A model generated the notes under the pieces. It saw only the letters and a list, made by a program, of their open reading frames with translations, did not search any database and was not told the origin of the DNA. A stretch of DNA of 64,000 bases from DATNPH01 sp036703315 (GTDB lineage: Bacteria; Cyanobacteriota; Cyanobacteriia; Cyanobacteriales; Coleofasciculaceae). Positions within the stretch are counted from its first letter, which is position 1. Each line of letters starts with the position of its first letter. The position numbers and the translations under genes are program-made. The stretch lies in the NCBI GenBank assembly GCA_036703315.1, contig DATNPH010000087.1, positions 124,001-188,000 on the forward strand. The letters run 5' to 3'. Shown piece by piece: positions 25,041 to 34,761 of the stretch.

Positions 25041-27065
25041 TCATATTTCCTTAGTTGTAACGTGGTTATTCAATGGCAGTGTGATAGTAAACGTAGTACC
25101 TACTCCAACTTCACTATCCACAGCCATTTGACCACCATGTAAGTCCACAGAATTTTTAACGATTGTTAGCCCCAAGCCAGTTCCAGAGATAGCGCCAACA
25201 TTACTACCCCGGTAGAAAGACTCAAACAAGTACTGTAGGTCTTCTTTAGGAATGCCGATGCCTTGGTCTTGGATGCGAAAAACCGCTTGCCTTTGGTCGT
25301 AAACTAAGTCAAATTTGACTGTACTGCCTTGAGATGAATACTTAATGGCGTTTGAGAGTAAATTGCTGATGATGTATCTCAGCAATTTTTCGTCCATGTA
25401 GGCAGCTGTTATACAGATACACTCTTGATCCGTAAGTGTCCAGTGTCCTTGACTAGTAAATACCAGCTTGTGCTGGTTACCTATTGTCGGTTGCAGCTCT
25501 TCAATCAGCTCTTGGCAGAATTTATCCAAATCCAACAAGGAAGGGTTAAATTCCTGTTTTCCCGCTTCGATTTTGCTAATTGTCAGAACGTCATTAACTA
25601 ACTGGGCTAAAATTCGAGTGCTAGTTTGAATGCGACGGTAGTGGTTAAGTTTTTGCTCCTCTGTGAACTTCTGAGTATAACGTTCGAGTAGTTCAGCTGA
25701 GGACAAAATAGTCGCCAAGGGAGTGCGGTACTCGTGGGAAACCATGGCAGTGAAACGGGATTTAATTTCGTTGAGTTCTCTTTCTGCTTCCAGAGCATTA
25801 CAAAGCTCTTCTTCTGCTTGCTTGTACTTGGTAATATCCTCCATGGTGGCGAGGTGACGAAGCATATTTCCCTGTGCGTCAAATATCGTGATCGGTTTCA
25901 ATCGAGCCAGAAACCTCTCTCCATTTTTCTTGGTAAACCAGAGTTCTATATGTTCTTTTTCTCCCGACATAGCCTTTATAAATTCCTTGTTAATCTCCTC
26001 TAAATCGGCTAAGTCCCAATAGGGATAGGGAGGTTTTTGACCTACGAGTTCTGCCTCTGAATAACCACAAATTTTCTCATAGGCTGGATTAACTAATAAT
26101 ATCTTTCCAATTTCATCAGTTGTAATAATGCCAATCGGCACATTTTTAATTAAAGCAAATAGTAATTCTTTTTCTTGAGATAAAGCTTCCTCTGCTCGCT
26201 TACTATCAGTTAGATCACGCACGAAAACACAATTGTACTCTCTATCGTTGAATTCAAAATAATTTACTGTGATTTCAACAGGAAATCGTCGGTTATCTTT
26301 TGTCTTTTTAACTGACTCAAAGCTAAAAGAACGACGGCGCTTGACTTCTTGCCAGTGTTCCGACCAGACTTCCGAGGGAAAGTCGGGAGTGACGTCTGCA
26401 ACGCTCATTGTGAGCAACTCTTCGCGAGAATAGCCCAAGAGTTGGCAGGCTACATTGTTGACGTAGAGAAATTGTCCCTGTTTCCCAACTAAGTAAGCCA
26501 TTATGGCAGAGCGATCTAAGGACAGCTGCGTCAGCCGCAGAAAATCCTCGCTCCATTCATGTTCCTTCTCTTCAACTTGAGTTCGCTGATTCGCCTGGTG
26601 TAGTTGTGTAGCTGCTGTCTCAACTGAGGTTGCTATTGCTTGATTAAATGGCTTCGAGAGTGTCTCTATCTGCCTAAGGTTGCTAATATCCTGAGACGAG
26701 CCGATGATTCGTGAAATTGTTCCATCAGGTTCAAGCTTAGGGAATAGTGTTGTCAGCAAGGTGCATCTGACATTTGCAATCTCAAAGGATTCCTCATAAC
26801 TGATAGGTTGCTGTTGTTCTAGACACCGACTGTAGTTTGCACAAAATTTGTCCGCCATATCTGGCGGGAAGCACTCGTGCGGACATAATCCTGCCAGGTT
26901 AGCTTGGGAAATACGCAACATCCGTGCATAAGCAGGATTATTGATTACAAAGCGATAGGTTATTGCCTCTGGTTCGCCCCTGCCAAGTGACTGGACATCC
27001 ACAACGAAAATGCCAGTGGCTATACTATGGAACACCTGCTGCAACAGAGTCTCGCTTTCTTTCAT
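25041..27065 (-). CDS. Multi-PAS sensor histidine kinase
   Basis: A 674-residue soluble kinase with no membrane segment. Three PAS-like domains are visible: residues about 8-130, 180-290 (VNNVACQLLGYSREEL) and 300-415 (VNPAYEKICGYSEAEL), with PAC motifs between. HisKA follows with the phosphoacceptor in FTAMVSHEYRTPL near residue 440, then HATPase with LLSNAIKYS (N box), DQGIGIP (G1) and GTGLGLTIVKNS (G2). The first PAS holds ICPHEC-like cysteines (GLCPHECFPPDM) that could bind a metal or ligand, but that is speculation. No response regulator is adjacent. Signal unknown. Confidence 0.9.
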   Translation of the reverse strand: MKESETLLQQVFHSIATGIFVVDVQSLGRGEPEAITYRFVINNPAYARMLRISQANLAGLCPHECFPPDMADKFCANYSRCLEQQQPISYEESFEIANVRCTLLTTLFPKLEPDGTISRIIGSSQDISNLRQIETLSKPFNQAIATSVETAATQLHQANQRTQVEEKEHEWSEDFLRLTQLSLDRSAIMAYLVGKQGQFLYVNNVACQLLGYSREELLTMSVADVTPDFPSEVWSEHWQEVKRRRSFSFESVKKTKDNRRFPVEITVNYFEFNDREYNCVFVRDLTDSKRAEEALSQEKELLFALIKNVPIGIITTDEIGKILLVNPAYEKICGYSEAELVGQKPPYPYWDLADLEEINKEFIKAMSGEKEHIELWFTKKNGERFLARLKPITIFDAQGNMLRHLATMEDITKYKQAEEELCNALEAERELNEIKSRFTAMVSHEYRTPLATILSSAELLERYTQKFTEEQKLNHYRRIQTSTRILAQLVNDVLTISKIEAGKQEFNPSLLDLDKFCQELIEELQPTIGNQHKLVFTSQGHWTLTDQECICITAAYMDEKLLRYIISNLLSNAIKYSSQGSTVKFDLVYDQRQAVFRIQDQGIGIPKEDLQYLFESFYRGSNVGAISGTGLGLTIVKNSVDLHGGQMAVDSEVGVGTTFTITLPLNNHVTTKEI

Positions 27066-27163
27066 TGGTTTTCTTGGTGCGGTGCTAAACTCTCCGATCT
27101 AAAGCTTCTTGGTAATCTTACCGAGTCAATATCTCTGGGTTATGTTTGGATGATTAATAATGG

Positions 27164-27829
27164 CTAATTGCTGTTAGCTTCTTGCGGCAATGGTTGTCCC
27201 AGTCGAGGCTCGGTACCGGCGAAGATACGCTCAATGTTACTGCGGTGTCTTACTATAACGTACAAGCCCGCAACACCAGCAAATAGCTGGTAGGGTAGTG
27301 GTTGCCCCAGGAAAATCATCAGGAACGAAACAGCGATCGCACCTGCAATTGAACCGAGTGAGACGATACGCGACAGTGCCAGCACTACGGCAAAAACCCC
27401 TAGTGTTCCTAGACCCACCTGCCAAGACATGGCGAGTAAGACGCCTAAACCCGTTGCCACGGACTTCCCCCCGGTGAAGTTAATCCAGATTGATTTGCTG
27501 TGCCCCAGAAGTGCGGCAAAGGCGGATAAAGCTACTAACCAAGGTTGCCAAGTAGAGGGAATCACTGAGATCCCTCCTAGGGCATAGAAAGCATTAACAA
27601 GAGCGATCGCACCAACTCCTTTTAAGGCATCAACCAGTAAAACCATCAGTGCTGGTCCCTTTCCCAGTGTCCTCAGCACGTTGGTCGCTCCCGTAGAGCC
27701 CGATCCCTGTTCCCGAATATCAACTCCCTTGAGTAGGCGTCCTGCCAGATAACCTGTGGGGATAGAGCCTAGCAAATAAGCGGCTATTAACAGTAGTCCA
27801 CTCAATGTCAACTCAAGTATCATTGGCAT
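27164..27829 (-). CDS. plsY: Acyl-phosphate glycerol-3-phosphate acyltransferase PlsY
   Basis: Membrane acyltransferase that makes lysophosphatidate from acyl-phosphate and glycerol-3-phosphate, the first step of phospholipid and glycolipid synthesis. The three family motifs are present: LLGSIPTGYLAGRLL, GSGSTGATNVLRTLG and FTGGKSVATGLG. Five membrane segments are evident. Length 221 residues is normal. A lipid-transport permease and two cyanobacterium-specific proteins follow on the same strand further upstream of it. Confidence 0.94.
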   Translation of the reverse strand: MPMILELTLSGLLLIAAYLLGSIPTGYLAGRLLKGVDIREQGSGSTGATNVLRTLGKGPALMVLLVDALKGVGAIALVNAFYALGGISVIPSTWQPWLVALSAFAALLGHSKSIWINFTGGKSVATGLGVLLAMSWQVGLGTLGVFAVVLALSRIVSLGSIAGAIAVSFLMIFLGQPLPYQLFAGVAGLYVIVRHRSNIERIFAGTEPRLGQPLPQEANSN

Positions 27830-27939
27830 ACCTCCTCAATTAGTTTTAGTAATTAGCTTGAGTGACTGATGCGTTGGCTTGTCTTGCCATGGACTTGCCA
27901 ACTCCAGCAATTAATCAAAACTAACCGATAATAGCTAAT

Positions 27940-29157
27940 TTAATACTGGTAGGTAGACATCTGTTGGGGATCAGGTGCAAAAGCCAACCAGAGGGGAAAT
28001 TGCAGCATTGAGAGACTAATTTGGTCTTCTGTCTCATCAACAATAATTAGAGGCAGCTGCTTTTGAGAGAGCAACCGATCAGCTTTTTGTACCAGGGCTG
28101 GTGGTTCCTCAAACAAAACAATACCTCGCTCTGGACCAAAATCAGAGCGGGAGATGCCCAGACAGTCCTGTAATCCTCTACGCCATTCTCCTAATCGTTC
28201 AGGAGTGTTAGCAATAATCAGAGTACGTAGGCGATCGCCATAAAGGGTGCGCAACACTGAAATCGTTGCCGAGGCAACCAAAATATTTTGTAAGCGGCTG
28301 CCCATCGTCTTCATCGCACCGCGACCACCTTGAGTGAAAAACCAATTGGAGACTCGTTCTGCGTGAATCGGCTCAAACGTGCGACGCAGTTGCCAGGGCG
28401 GACCATAGTAATCTGGCAGCGTCCGGTACTGGTCAAGAATATTACGAATCTGCCTGACTTGCTCTTGAAATCCCTGTTCGGCAAATTTAGGTGTTGCCAC
28501 CTCTTCCTCTGACCATGATTCTTCAACCACAGATTTTGGCAGTTCTGATGGTCCCGTTAAGTCCAGTTGCTCTGCGGCACTTGCCAGATCTTGTAAACTT
28601 CCAACCAAATAATCTTTAAAGCCCTGTACCCGAATCGCTAAGTCTTGAGAAACCCCGGCAAACGTGGTTCGCATTTCAGCACGGATGCGTTCTCGGCGAC
28701 GTTCCAGTTGTTCAACGGACAGTTGCAGCGCTTGCTTTCGTTGTTCCAGCTCACTCAAACCCTCTTGCATCAACCGTTCTATAGCGGATTGAGTTTGTGC
28801 TAGCTGGTCTGAGAGGATTTTGCTCTGAGTTTCTTGTAGAAAAGCAATTTTCTGTCGAAGTTCTTGTTCTTTACGCTCCAACTCAGCCACAGTTTGAGTT
28901 AAATCAGCAACGATCCTGTTGCTAGCTAAAGGCGGCGTCGGTTCAGAGGCACGTTGTTCCTCTAAATTGTTCAATTCTTGAAGCTTAGCGCCCTCCTCAG
29001 TTAGCCGTATCACCGATTCCTCTGTAGGGCTTTGTTCCTCTAAAGAATCAGACGTGTCAGCAACTAACTTGAGTTCTTGCTGTTGAGCATCGAACACTTC
29101 AGCGGCTGATTCTTGTTCTTGCTCTTTTCCGTGGGTTTGAGGTTCGTCTGAATTCAT
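27940..29157 (-). CDS. DUF3086-family coiled-coil protein
   Basis: A 405-residue cyanobacterial protein. An acidic N-terminus is followed by a long coiled coil (about 75-190) rich in Glu, Gln, Arg and Leu. A C-terminal globular domain (about 240-400) includes YRTLPDYYGPPWQLRRTFEP and WFFTQGGRGAMKTMGSRLQN, which I recognise as DUF3086. The function is unknown. It is regularly found beside plsY in cyanobacteria, which hints at an envelope or lipid role. Confidence 0.82.
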   Translation of the reverse strand: MNSDEPQTHGKEQEQESAAEVFDAQQQELKLVADTSDSLEEQSPTEESVIRLTEEGAKLQELNNLEEQRASEPTPPLASNRIVADLTQTVAELERKEQELRQKIAFLQETQSKILSDQLAQTQSAIERLMQEGLSELEQRKQALQLSVEQLERRRERIRAEMRTTFAGVSQDLAIRVQGFKDYLVGSLQDLASAAEQLDLTGPSELPKSVVEESWSEEEVATPKFAEQGFQEQVRQIRNILDQYRTLPDYYGPPWQLRRTFEPIHAERVSNWFFTQGGRGAMKTMGSRLQNILVASATISVLRTLYGDRLRTLIIANTPERLGEWRRGLQDCLGISRSDFGPERGIVLFEEPPALVQKADRLLSQKQLPLIIVDETEDQISLSMLQFPLWLAFAPDPQQMSTYQY

Positions 29158-29219
29158 CTAGCAACTAACAATTAACAATAAAAAACCCATGGCTTACTCT
29201 TGAGTGGGAAGCAAACGGC

Positions 29220-29609
29220 TCAGATTCTGGGGCAGCGTTGTTCCAAGCAAGTACTTAGCATCTTTGGGTCAAACAAAATCGGTAGGAAGTGGATGCTCTT
29301 AACTTCTTTGAAATAAAACAAAATCGGTACTTTCGGCCAAAAAATACGCCAATTTTGCCAGTCTTGGTAGGGAAAACGCCGGATTAGCGTCTCAGAGCGA
29401 TAAATATCTAACGCTGTTTCTGTAAATTGCAGACGGATTGTGACTGCCTGAAACAACAGGAAGAACCCAAAAAGCGCGATCGCTAAACTCACCCAGATTT
29501 GTATAAGCAACACTGGCAAGGCGGCAACGATCAAGACTAAAGGCAGTGTATAGCTGGGAGCCAGCTCAACAGTTTGTGTCGCTGGAAAAGAAGACGCAGC
29601 AGAAGTCAC
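29220..29609 (-). CDS. DUF3119-family membrane protein
   Basis: A 129-residue protein with two closely spaced hydrophobic segments (about 20-58), then a small PH-like beta-rich cytoplasmic part (FTETALDIYRSETLIRRFPYQDWQNWRIFWP). This matches DUF3119, found in cyanobacteria and plastids next to MlaE-type permeases. The role is unknown; context suggests lipid transport or membrane homeostasis. It lies 87 bases after the permease gene. Confidence 0.82.
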   Translation of the reverse strand: MTSAASSFPATQTVELAPSYTLPLVLIVAALPVLLIQIWVSLAIALFGFFLLFQAVTIRLQFTETALDIYRSETLIRRFPYQDWQNWRIFWPKVPILFYFKEVKSIHFLPILFDPKMLSTCLEQRCPRI

Positions 29610-29696
29610 TTTGATTAAATCCCGTTATTATAAACGCACATTAATTTATGATTCCATTCTAAAGCGTCTCTACCCTCTGCCGATTAGGAGCTCACC

Positions 29697-30494
29697 TCAG
29701 CCCATGCTGAGTACCGCACTGCCAGTTCCTTGAAACATTATCCACGTTAAGAAAAAATTGGAAATAAAGATTGCTAGTAAAGCGGTGACGACAGCGGTAG
29801 TTGTAGATTGACCAACCCCTTTCGCTCCACCTGTTGTGGTTAACCCCCAGCTACAACCAATTATGGCAATCAACCCTCCAAAGCAAACCGCTTTAATCGC
29901 AGCACTGCACAAATCCCAGACCCCTAGTAAGTTCTGAGCAGAATTAAGAAACACCGACTCAGAAATACTGTACAAATTACTCGCCACCAGCATTCCTCCA
30001 GCTAGACCGATAATAATTGAGAAAATAGTCAAAATTGGTAGCATTAGGCAGCAAGCTAGGACGCGAGGAATTACCAGGTAATCAATCGGGTCTGTTTTGA
30101 GCATATAAAGCGCGTCAATCTGCTCAGTCACTCGCATAGTACCAATTTCAGCGGCAAACGCTGAGCCGACTCGCCCAGCCAAAACTACGGCAGTCAGAAC
30201 GGGTCCAAGTTCACGAGTCAAGGCCAGCGCTAGAACCCCTCCCACAGCCGTTGTGGCTCCGAAGTTGATGAACTCGCGTGCCACCTGCACTGTAAACACC
30301 GCGCCGACAAAGGCAGCAGTAAGTATAGCAATTGGCAGCGATTCAGGACCCACTGCTGCCATTTGGTCGAGGGTATTGCGGCGATGGATCTTCCCAGCTA
30401 GCAGATGAAGTACTACTTGCCCACCTAAGAAAAATGCTGCCAGCAAGCGCTGAGTCCACAACCCTAAGCTGGAACTGGGAGTAGTCTCACTCAT
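29697..30494 (-). CDS. mlaE: MlaE/TGD1-family lipid ABC transporter permease
   Basis: Permease of the lipid transport system related to bacterial Mla and the chloroplast TGD1-2-3 importer. The protein (265 residues) has five to six membrane segments. Family blocks are GPVLTAVVLAGRVGSAFAAEIGTMRVTEQIDALYMLKTDPIDYLV and the later GLIAIIGCSWGLTTTGGAKGVGQST, split here for brevity across about residues 93-235. The ATPase (MlaF/TGD3) and substrate-binding (MlaD/TGD2) partners are not in the window. Confidence 0.92.
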   Translation of the reverse strand: MSETTPSSSLGLWTQRLLAAFFLGGQVVLHLLAGKIHRRNTLDQMAAVGPESLPIAILTAAFVGAVFTVQVAREFINFGATTAVGGVLALALTRELGPVLTAVVLAGRVGSAFAAEIGTMRVTEQIDALYMLKTDPIDYLVIPRVLACCLMLPILTIFSIIIGLAGGMLVASNLYSISESVFLNSAQNLLGVWDLCSAAIKAVCFGGLIAIIGCSWGLTTTGGAKGVGQSTTTAVVTALLAIFISNFFLTWIMFQGTGSAVLSMG

Positions 30495-30499
30495 TATCT

Positions 30500-30543
30500 T
30501 TAGTCATTAGTCAAGTCGTTAGTCATTAGTCATTAGTTATTAG
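30500..30543. repeat. AGTCATT heptamer tandem repeat
   Basis: Several copies of TAGTCATTAGTCAT-type units lie between the MCP and the permease genes. It is the same STRR class as the other heptamer repeats of the window. It separates the chemotaxis operon from the lipid genes. Confidence 0.75.
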
Positions 30544-30573
30544 TACATAACCTATGACCAAGGACTAATGACT

Positions 30574-33537
30574 CTATTTAGCATCACTGGATTCTACACG
30601 AAAGCGTTCAACGGATGTCAGTAGGTCTCGCGCAACAACGACAAGGTTTTGTAGCGAGGCAGACACCCGCTGAGCTTCCTGGGAGGTTTCTTGAGCCGTT
30701 AGTTCTACCGATTGCATTACCTGAGCAACGGCACGGGAGGTTTCTGTCTGCTCTACCGTATCAGCAGCAATAGAACGCACTAAGGCGTCGATGCGATTTG
30801 AAACCTGAACAATTTCTTCCAGCGCTACCTTTGCCTGTTCTGCTCGTTTAGTGCCTTCAATCACCTGCTGAGTGCCTTCCTCCATGGCTGTCATCACTAA
30901 GCCAGTTTCGCTTTGGATTTGCAACACGATTTGTTCTATTTCCTTTAGAGCCTTCGCCGCACGATCCGCTAGCTGTCGCACCTCATCAGCAACGATCGCA
31001 AAGCCTCGACCCGCTTCCCCAGCTCTTGCCGCCTCAATACTGGCATTGAGAGCCAACAAATTAGTTCGAGAGGCAATCTGAGAAATCAAAGCTACAATCT
31101 TGGAAATCTCCTGAGATGATTCGGCAAGCCGCTTGACTTTACGAGTCGTTTCTGCTACAGTTTCGCGGATTTGCAAAATCCCTGCTACCGTGAGTTCCAC
31201 AGCTTCGCCCCCTTTGAGGGCAGTTTCCGAGGCTGAGCGAGCAACTTCCTCGGCTTCCCTGGCACTCTCAGCCACCCGTTGAATCGAGTCAGTCATCACC
31301 TGAACTGAGTTGAGAGTAACAGCCAGTTCCTCAGCTTGCCGCAAAGCATCCGAAGACAGACCACGGGCAAACGACTCACTATCGGCAGAACCCTTTGTTA
31401 CCTGACGCGCCGCCTGTTTCACCTGTTGTACGATTTCCCGCAGGTTTTGAATGGTCAGGTTAAAGGAGTCGGCAACTGCACCCAAAACGTCAGCCGTTAC
31501 TTCAGCTTGTACCGTTAGGTCACCGCGTGCGGCTCCTTCGACATCATCAAGCAACCGAATCACCTGGCGTTGTAAGTCTTCTTTTGCCTGTTCTTGTTCT
31601 TCTGCCTTCCGTTGCGCTTCACTAGTAGTCGTTAGGATTACACGCGCCATTTGGTTGAAGCTAGTTGCCAGTTGACCAAATTCGTCTTCCGAATAGACCG
31701 TGGCAGAAGCATTGAGGTTCCCCTGACAGACAGCGTCAAACTGGCTTCGCAGGTCTTTAGTCGCTCGCCCAATCTGTTTAGTTGTGACTCGACCAAGAGC
31801 TAGGGTGGTTCCAAAACCAGCCAAACCGGCTGCCAATGCCATAAACCCACCTGTTTGGCGCAGTTGGGAAATTACACTCGGTTTGTCTTGAGAAACGGTA
31901 CTAGCTGACACAAAGCTTACTAAGGCTACCGCCACGGCTGAGACAACCCCAGTGGCGATCGCACTTATCCATTGTTTCTGAATCAGCGGGGCGTTTTCAA
32001 ATGGCGCTAGCCAACCTTGCTCAACAGTAACAACAGGTTCGTTTTCTGTCTCTTTGGTTTGGTTAAATATCGGGATTTGGTCTGAGTGGCTATTGATGCT
32101 AAACATCTCTTCCTCGCTACCCGATGAACGGTAACCCGGACGGGATGATTCACTAGCACTACTCTCGTTGAGCCCTATAGCCGTCGCGTCCGGCAGTGCC
32201 CCTCTATTGCTCAATACATCAAAATCAGGTTCATCAACACTCTCAGGCGCTCCGTCCTCGCGATCGTCCAAGGAGAAATCGGGAATTGAACCTAAATCAT
32301 CGTCAAATACATCAAACTCATCTAGAAAGCCCTCTCTTGCATTTTGACGAGCTTCAAGTCCAGAAAAAGCTTCTTCATGTGAGGCAGTGACTTCGTCAAT
32401 TGCAAATGTCTCACTGGTAAAGGCTTCATCAAAGGTATCAAAGTCAAAGTGATCTTGAGTGTTGAACCCATTCTGGTCATACGTCGATTCAAAGGGCTGG
32501 TCATCCTCAATAGAGTCACTTTGAATCAATGGCTCAGTGGGGTTAGGGCTGTGCTCATCAAGGTACCCAAAGTCATCTCTATCGGTGGCAAACGTATTTT
32601 CAAACTCTCCCGACCCCATCAACAGGGTTTCGTCCTCAAAAACGGGGTAACTGGAGTTGTATTGGTCACTCCTGCCTTCGTTCCCATAAGGGGATTCCTC
32701 TATTTCCTCATTAGACAAGTTGGGATCAAAGTCAGATTGTGAGTTAAATGGCTCTGAATGCTCTTGATCAGTGCCTGTTTGTCCAAAGCCCCCGTCGTTT
32801 GGAGGCATCATAAACGTCACCCCTGCATCCTCTTGATCAGAGGCGTTAGAGAAGAAGGCTTCTCCTGGAGCCTCTATATCAGTATCATCAAAAGCGTTTG
32901 CATCCAGTTCAAAGTCACTTGCTCCGCTTGGTAATGCCTCAAACTCGTCCACGTCGTACCCCTGATCCGCCGTAAAGGCAAAGGGATCGTCATCAGCATC
33001 AGGTGTCCCATAATCAATTGCTGAACTTCCATAGGAATTGGCAAGCGGTGGAGTGGACTCTTTGTCCAAATCATGACCCTCTGTGTCATCAAAATGCAGG
33101 CTTCCCAGGTCAAAATCGTCAGGGTTATCGTCTTCGTTTTCTAGTTGTTGCCAATTTTCAAAAGTTGGGGTGTCATCCAAGTCATCGGTTTCACTAAAGT
33201 CTGGATAAGCTCCATTGAAATCGTCAGATGAAGCCGTGAAATCTGTTGGACTTGACCCACCTGCCAATTGATTGGCGTATTCTAGACCGTTATTCGCATA
33301 GCTAATAAAGTCGGGTTCAGAAGTCAGATTGAGCACCAACTCGTACTGTTCCCGCGCCACATCATACTGCTGTAAGCCATAGCAGTATACATGACCTCGC
33401 AGTAGACGTACATTTGGGTCGTCTGGAAAATCCTTGATTAAGCGATCGCATATCGCGGCGGCCTCTTCATAATTGCCCTGCATATAGGCCTTTTCCGCCT
33501 GTCCGTATTCGTGTGCGTAATCTGTACCTGATGCCAT
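30574..33537 (-). CDS. Methyl-accepting chemotaxis protein of the hmp/pix motility locus (HmpD/PixJ-like)
   Basis: Receptor that would control type IV pilus motility through CheW and CheA. From the N-terminus: a TPR pair (about residues 5-75), a long acidic low-complexity region (about 90-520), two hydrophobic segments (about 540-600), two HAMP domains (about 605-730) and the MCP signalling hairpin with its tip ASRTNLLALNASIEAARAGE. No GAF photosensor is visible, unlike Synechocystis PixJ. The start at 33537 (MASGTDYAHEYGQ) has a near-perfect GGGAGGAGG site; the frame extends 14 codons further upstream without support. Order and neighbours match the Nostoc punctiforme hmp locus; the assignment to hmpD is by synteny. 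Confidence 0.88.
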   Translation of the reverse strand: MASGTDYAHEYGQAEKAYMQGNYEEAAAICDRLIKDFPDDPNVRLLRGHVYCYGLQQYDVAREQYELVLNLTSEPDFISYANNGLEYANQLAGGSSPTDFTASSDDFNGAYPDFSETDDLDDTPTFENWQQLENEDDNPDDFDLGSLHFDDTEGHDLDKESTPPLANSYGSSAIDYGTPDADDDPFAFTADQGYDVDEFEALPSGASDFELDANAFDDTDIEAPGEAFFSNASDQEDAGVTFMMPPNDGGFGQTGTDQEHSEPFNSQSDFDPNLSNEEIEESPYGNEGRSDQYNSSYPVFEDETLLMGSGEFENTFATDRDDFGYLDEHSPNPTEPLIQSDSIEDDQPFESTYDQNGFNTQDHFDFDTFDEAFTSETFAIDEVTASHEEAFSGLEARQNAREGFLDEFDVFDDDLGSIPDFSLDDREDGAPESVDEPDFDVLSNRGALPDATAIGLNESSASESSRPGYRSSGSEEEMFSINSHSDQIPIFNQTKETENEPVVTVEQGWLAPFENAPLIQKQWISAIATGVVSAVAVALVSFVSASTVSQDKPSVISQLRQTGGFMALAAGLAGFGTTLALGRVTTKQIGRATKDLRSQFDAVCQGNLNASATVYSEDEFGQLATSFNQMARVILTTTSEAQRKAEEQEQAKEDLQRQVIRLLDDVEGAARGDLTVQAEVTADVLGAVADSFNLTIQNLREIVQQVKQAARQVTKGSADSESFARGLSSDALRQAEELAVTLNSVQVMTDSIQRVAESAREAEEVARSASETALKGGEAVELTVAGILQIRETVAETTRKVKRLAESSQEISKIVALISQIASRTNLLALNASIEAARAGEAGRGFAIVADEVRQLADRAAKALKEIEQIVLQIQSETGLVMTAMEEGTQQVIEGTKRAEQAKVALEEIVQVSNRIDALVRSIAADTVEQTETSRAVAQVMQSVELTAQETSQEAQRVSASLQNLVVVARDLLTSVERFRVESSDAK

Positions 33538-33632
33538 TTGCCTCCTCCCGCTTTCTCCAAGGAAAAAGTTAAAAGTCAAGAATTGGCTTTTTCCCTTTTG
33601 CCTTTTAGTGTTTTTTTCTTATAACGTTTATT

Positions 33633-34163
33633 TCATGCTGCCCATCGGGCTGACCGCAGAATTGCCACCTGATCTAGCAGTCGCAAAAATTTAATTGACT
33701 CTTTGTCTAAAAGCCACTCCCCCCGCAAAAAAGGTGCCATACTATCCGGAACATTTGATGGGATCTGTAGCTGCTCAACATCCAGCCAATCCATACCGAC
33801 AATCCGGTCAATCGCTAAGCCAAGCATAGTATCTTGATCTTCGACTGCAATAATGGGAATTTCTGCTCGGTCTGTATTTAAGGCCGCCGAATCCCCGAGA
33901 AACTGACCGAGGTCTGACACCCAAATCACCCGTCCGCGAAAATTTAGTGTTCCCAATAGCAAGGGAGAAGCATTTGGAATAGCGGTGATCTGGTCTGGCG
34001 ACTTGGAGAGCACCTCTTTAATGCCAGTAGCAGGTAGGGCAAATTCATTACCGGAAGGGACAAAAAAACGCAGGTGTAATTCACCTTCAGGACTTTCTAG
34101 TTCCTGAAATTCCGGGGCTTGATCTTGACCCGTGCCTGTTAAAAAATCCGGAATACCAACCAT
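33633..34163 (-). CDS. CheW-like adaptor (HmpC/PixI-like)
   Basis: A 176-residue CheW-domain protein coupling receptor to kinase. Blocks include LHLRFFVPSGNEFALPATGIKEVL, GTLNFRGRVIWVSDLGQFLG and MLGLAIDRIVGMDWLDVEQL, in the order typical for the two five-stranded barrels. About 25 residues precede the domain. It lies between the CheY and MCP genes of the same operon. Confidence 0.92.
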   Translation of the reverse strand: MVGIPDFLTGTGQDQAPEFQELESPEGELHLRFFVPSGNEFALPATGIKEVLSKSPDQITAIPNASPLLLGTLNFRGRVIWVSDLGQFLGDSAALNTDRAEIPIIAVEDQDTMLGLAIDRIVGMDWLDVEQLQIPSNVPDSMAPFLRGEWLLDKESIKFLRLLDQVAILRSARWAA

Positions 34164-34199
34164 TCCCTTAAATACCTATATGTTTATATATTTATATTT

Positions 34200-34565
34200 C
34201 TATCCTCTAAGCAGCTGTTTAACTGTTCCAATCAGCTCAGTTGGCTGAAAGGGTTTGGCAATGTAAGCATCCGCACCTTGCTTCATGCCCCAATAGCGGT
34301 CAAATTCTTCACCTTTTGAAGAACACATCACTATCGGCACATGCTGCGTTTTCGGGTCGGCTTTGAGACGCCGACAAACCTCGTAACCGTTCATCCGAGG
34401 CATGACAATATCCAATACCACCACATCAGGGCTAGACCGTTGAACTTGTTCCAATGCTTCAACACCATCACTGGCTACAGTGACCGTTAACCCACTTCCT
34501 TTGAGGAGGTCTGAGATCATTTGCCGTTGTGCGAGGCTGTCTTCTACAACCAGAACTGTGCTCAT
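34200..34565 (-). CDS. CheY-like response regulator (HmpB/PixH-like)
   Basis: Stand-alone receiver domain, 121 residues. It has the acidic pair (VVEDS), phosphoacceptor Asp in VVVLDIVMPRMNGYEV (about residue 52), the Ser/Thr in IVMCSSKG and Lys in YIAKPFQP. In pilus motility systems it is the short output regulator paired with a PatA-type protein. It follows the PatA-type gene by about 200 bases in the same direction. Confidence 0.93.
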   Translation of the reverse strand: MSTVLVVEDSLAQRQMISDLLKGSGLTVTVASDGVEALEQVQRSSPDVVVLDIVMPRMNGYEVCRRLKADPKTQHVPIVMCSSKGEEFDRYWGMKQGADAYIAKPFQPTELIGTVKQLLRG

Positions 34566-34761
34566 AACTCCTTACCTGACAACACGGTGGTCGGGGTGAA
34601 CTCGGAACATAACCTAGGGTTCATACCTAAACCGACTAATGATTAAAGTATCCCTCATCATCACTTGTAATCCATTAAGCGAGATCCTCAAATCTTGTGA
34701 CTGATCCTTGGGTTTGGGACAGCCACGGATAAGAATTACGGGTCGATAGCTCTGATCCAAC

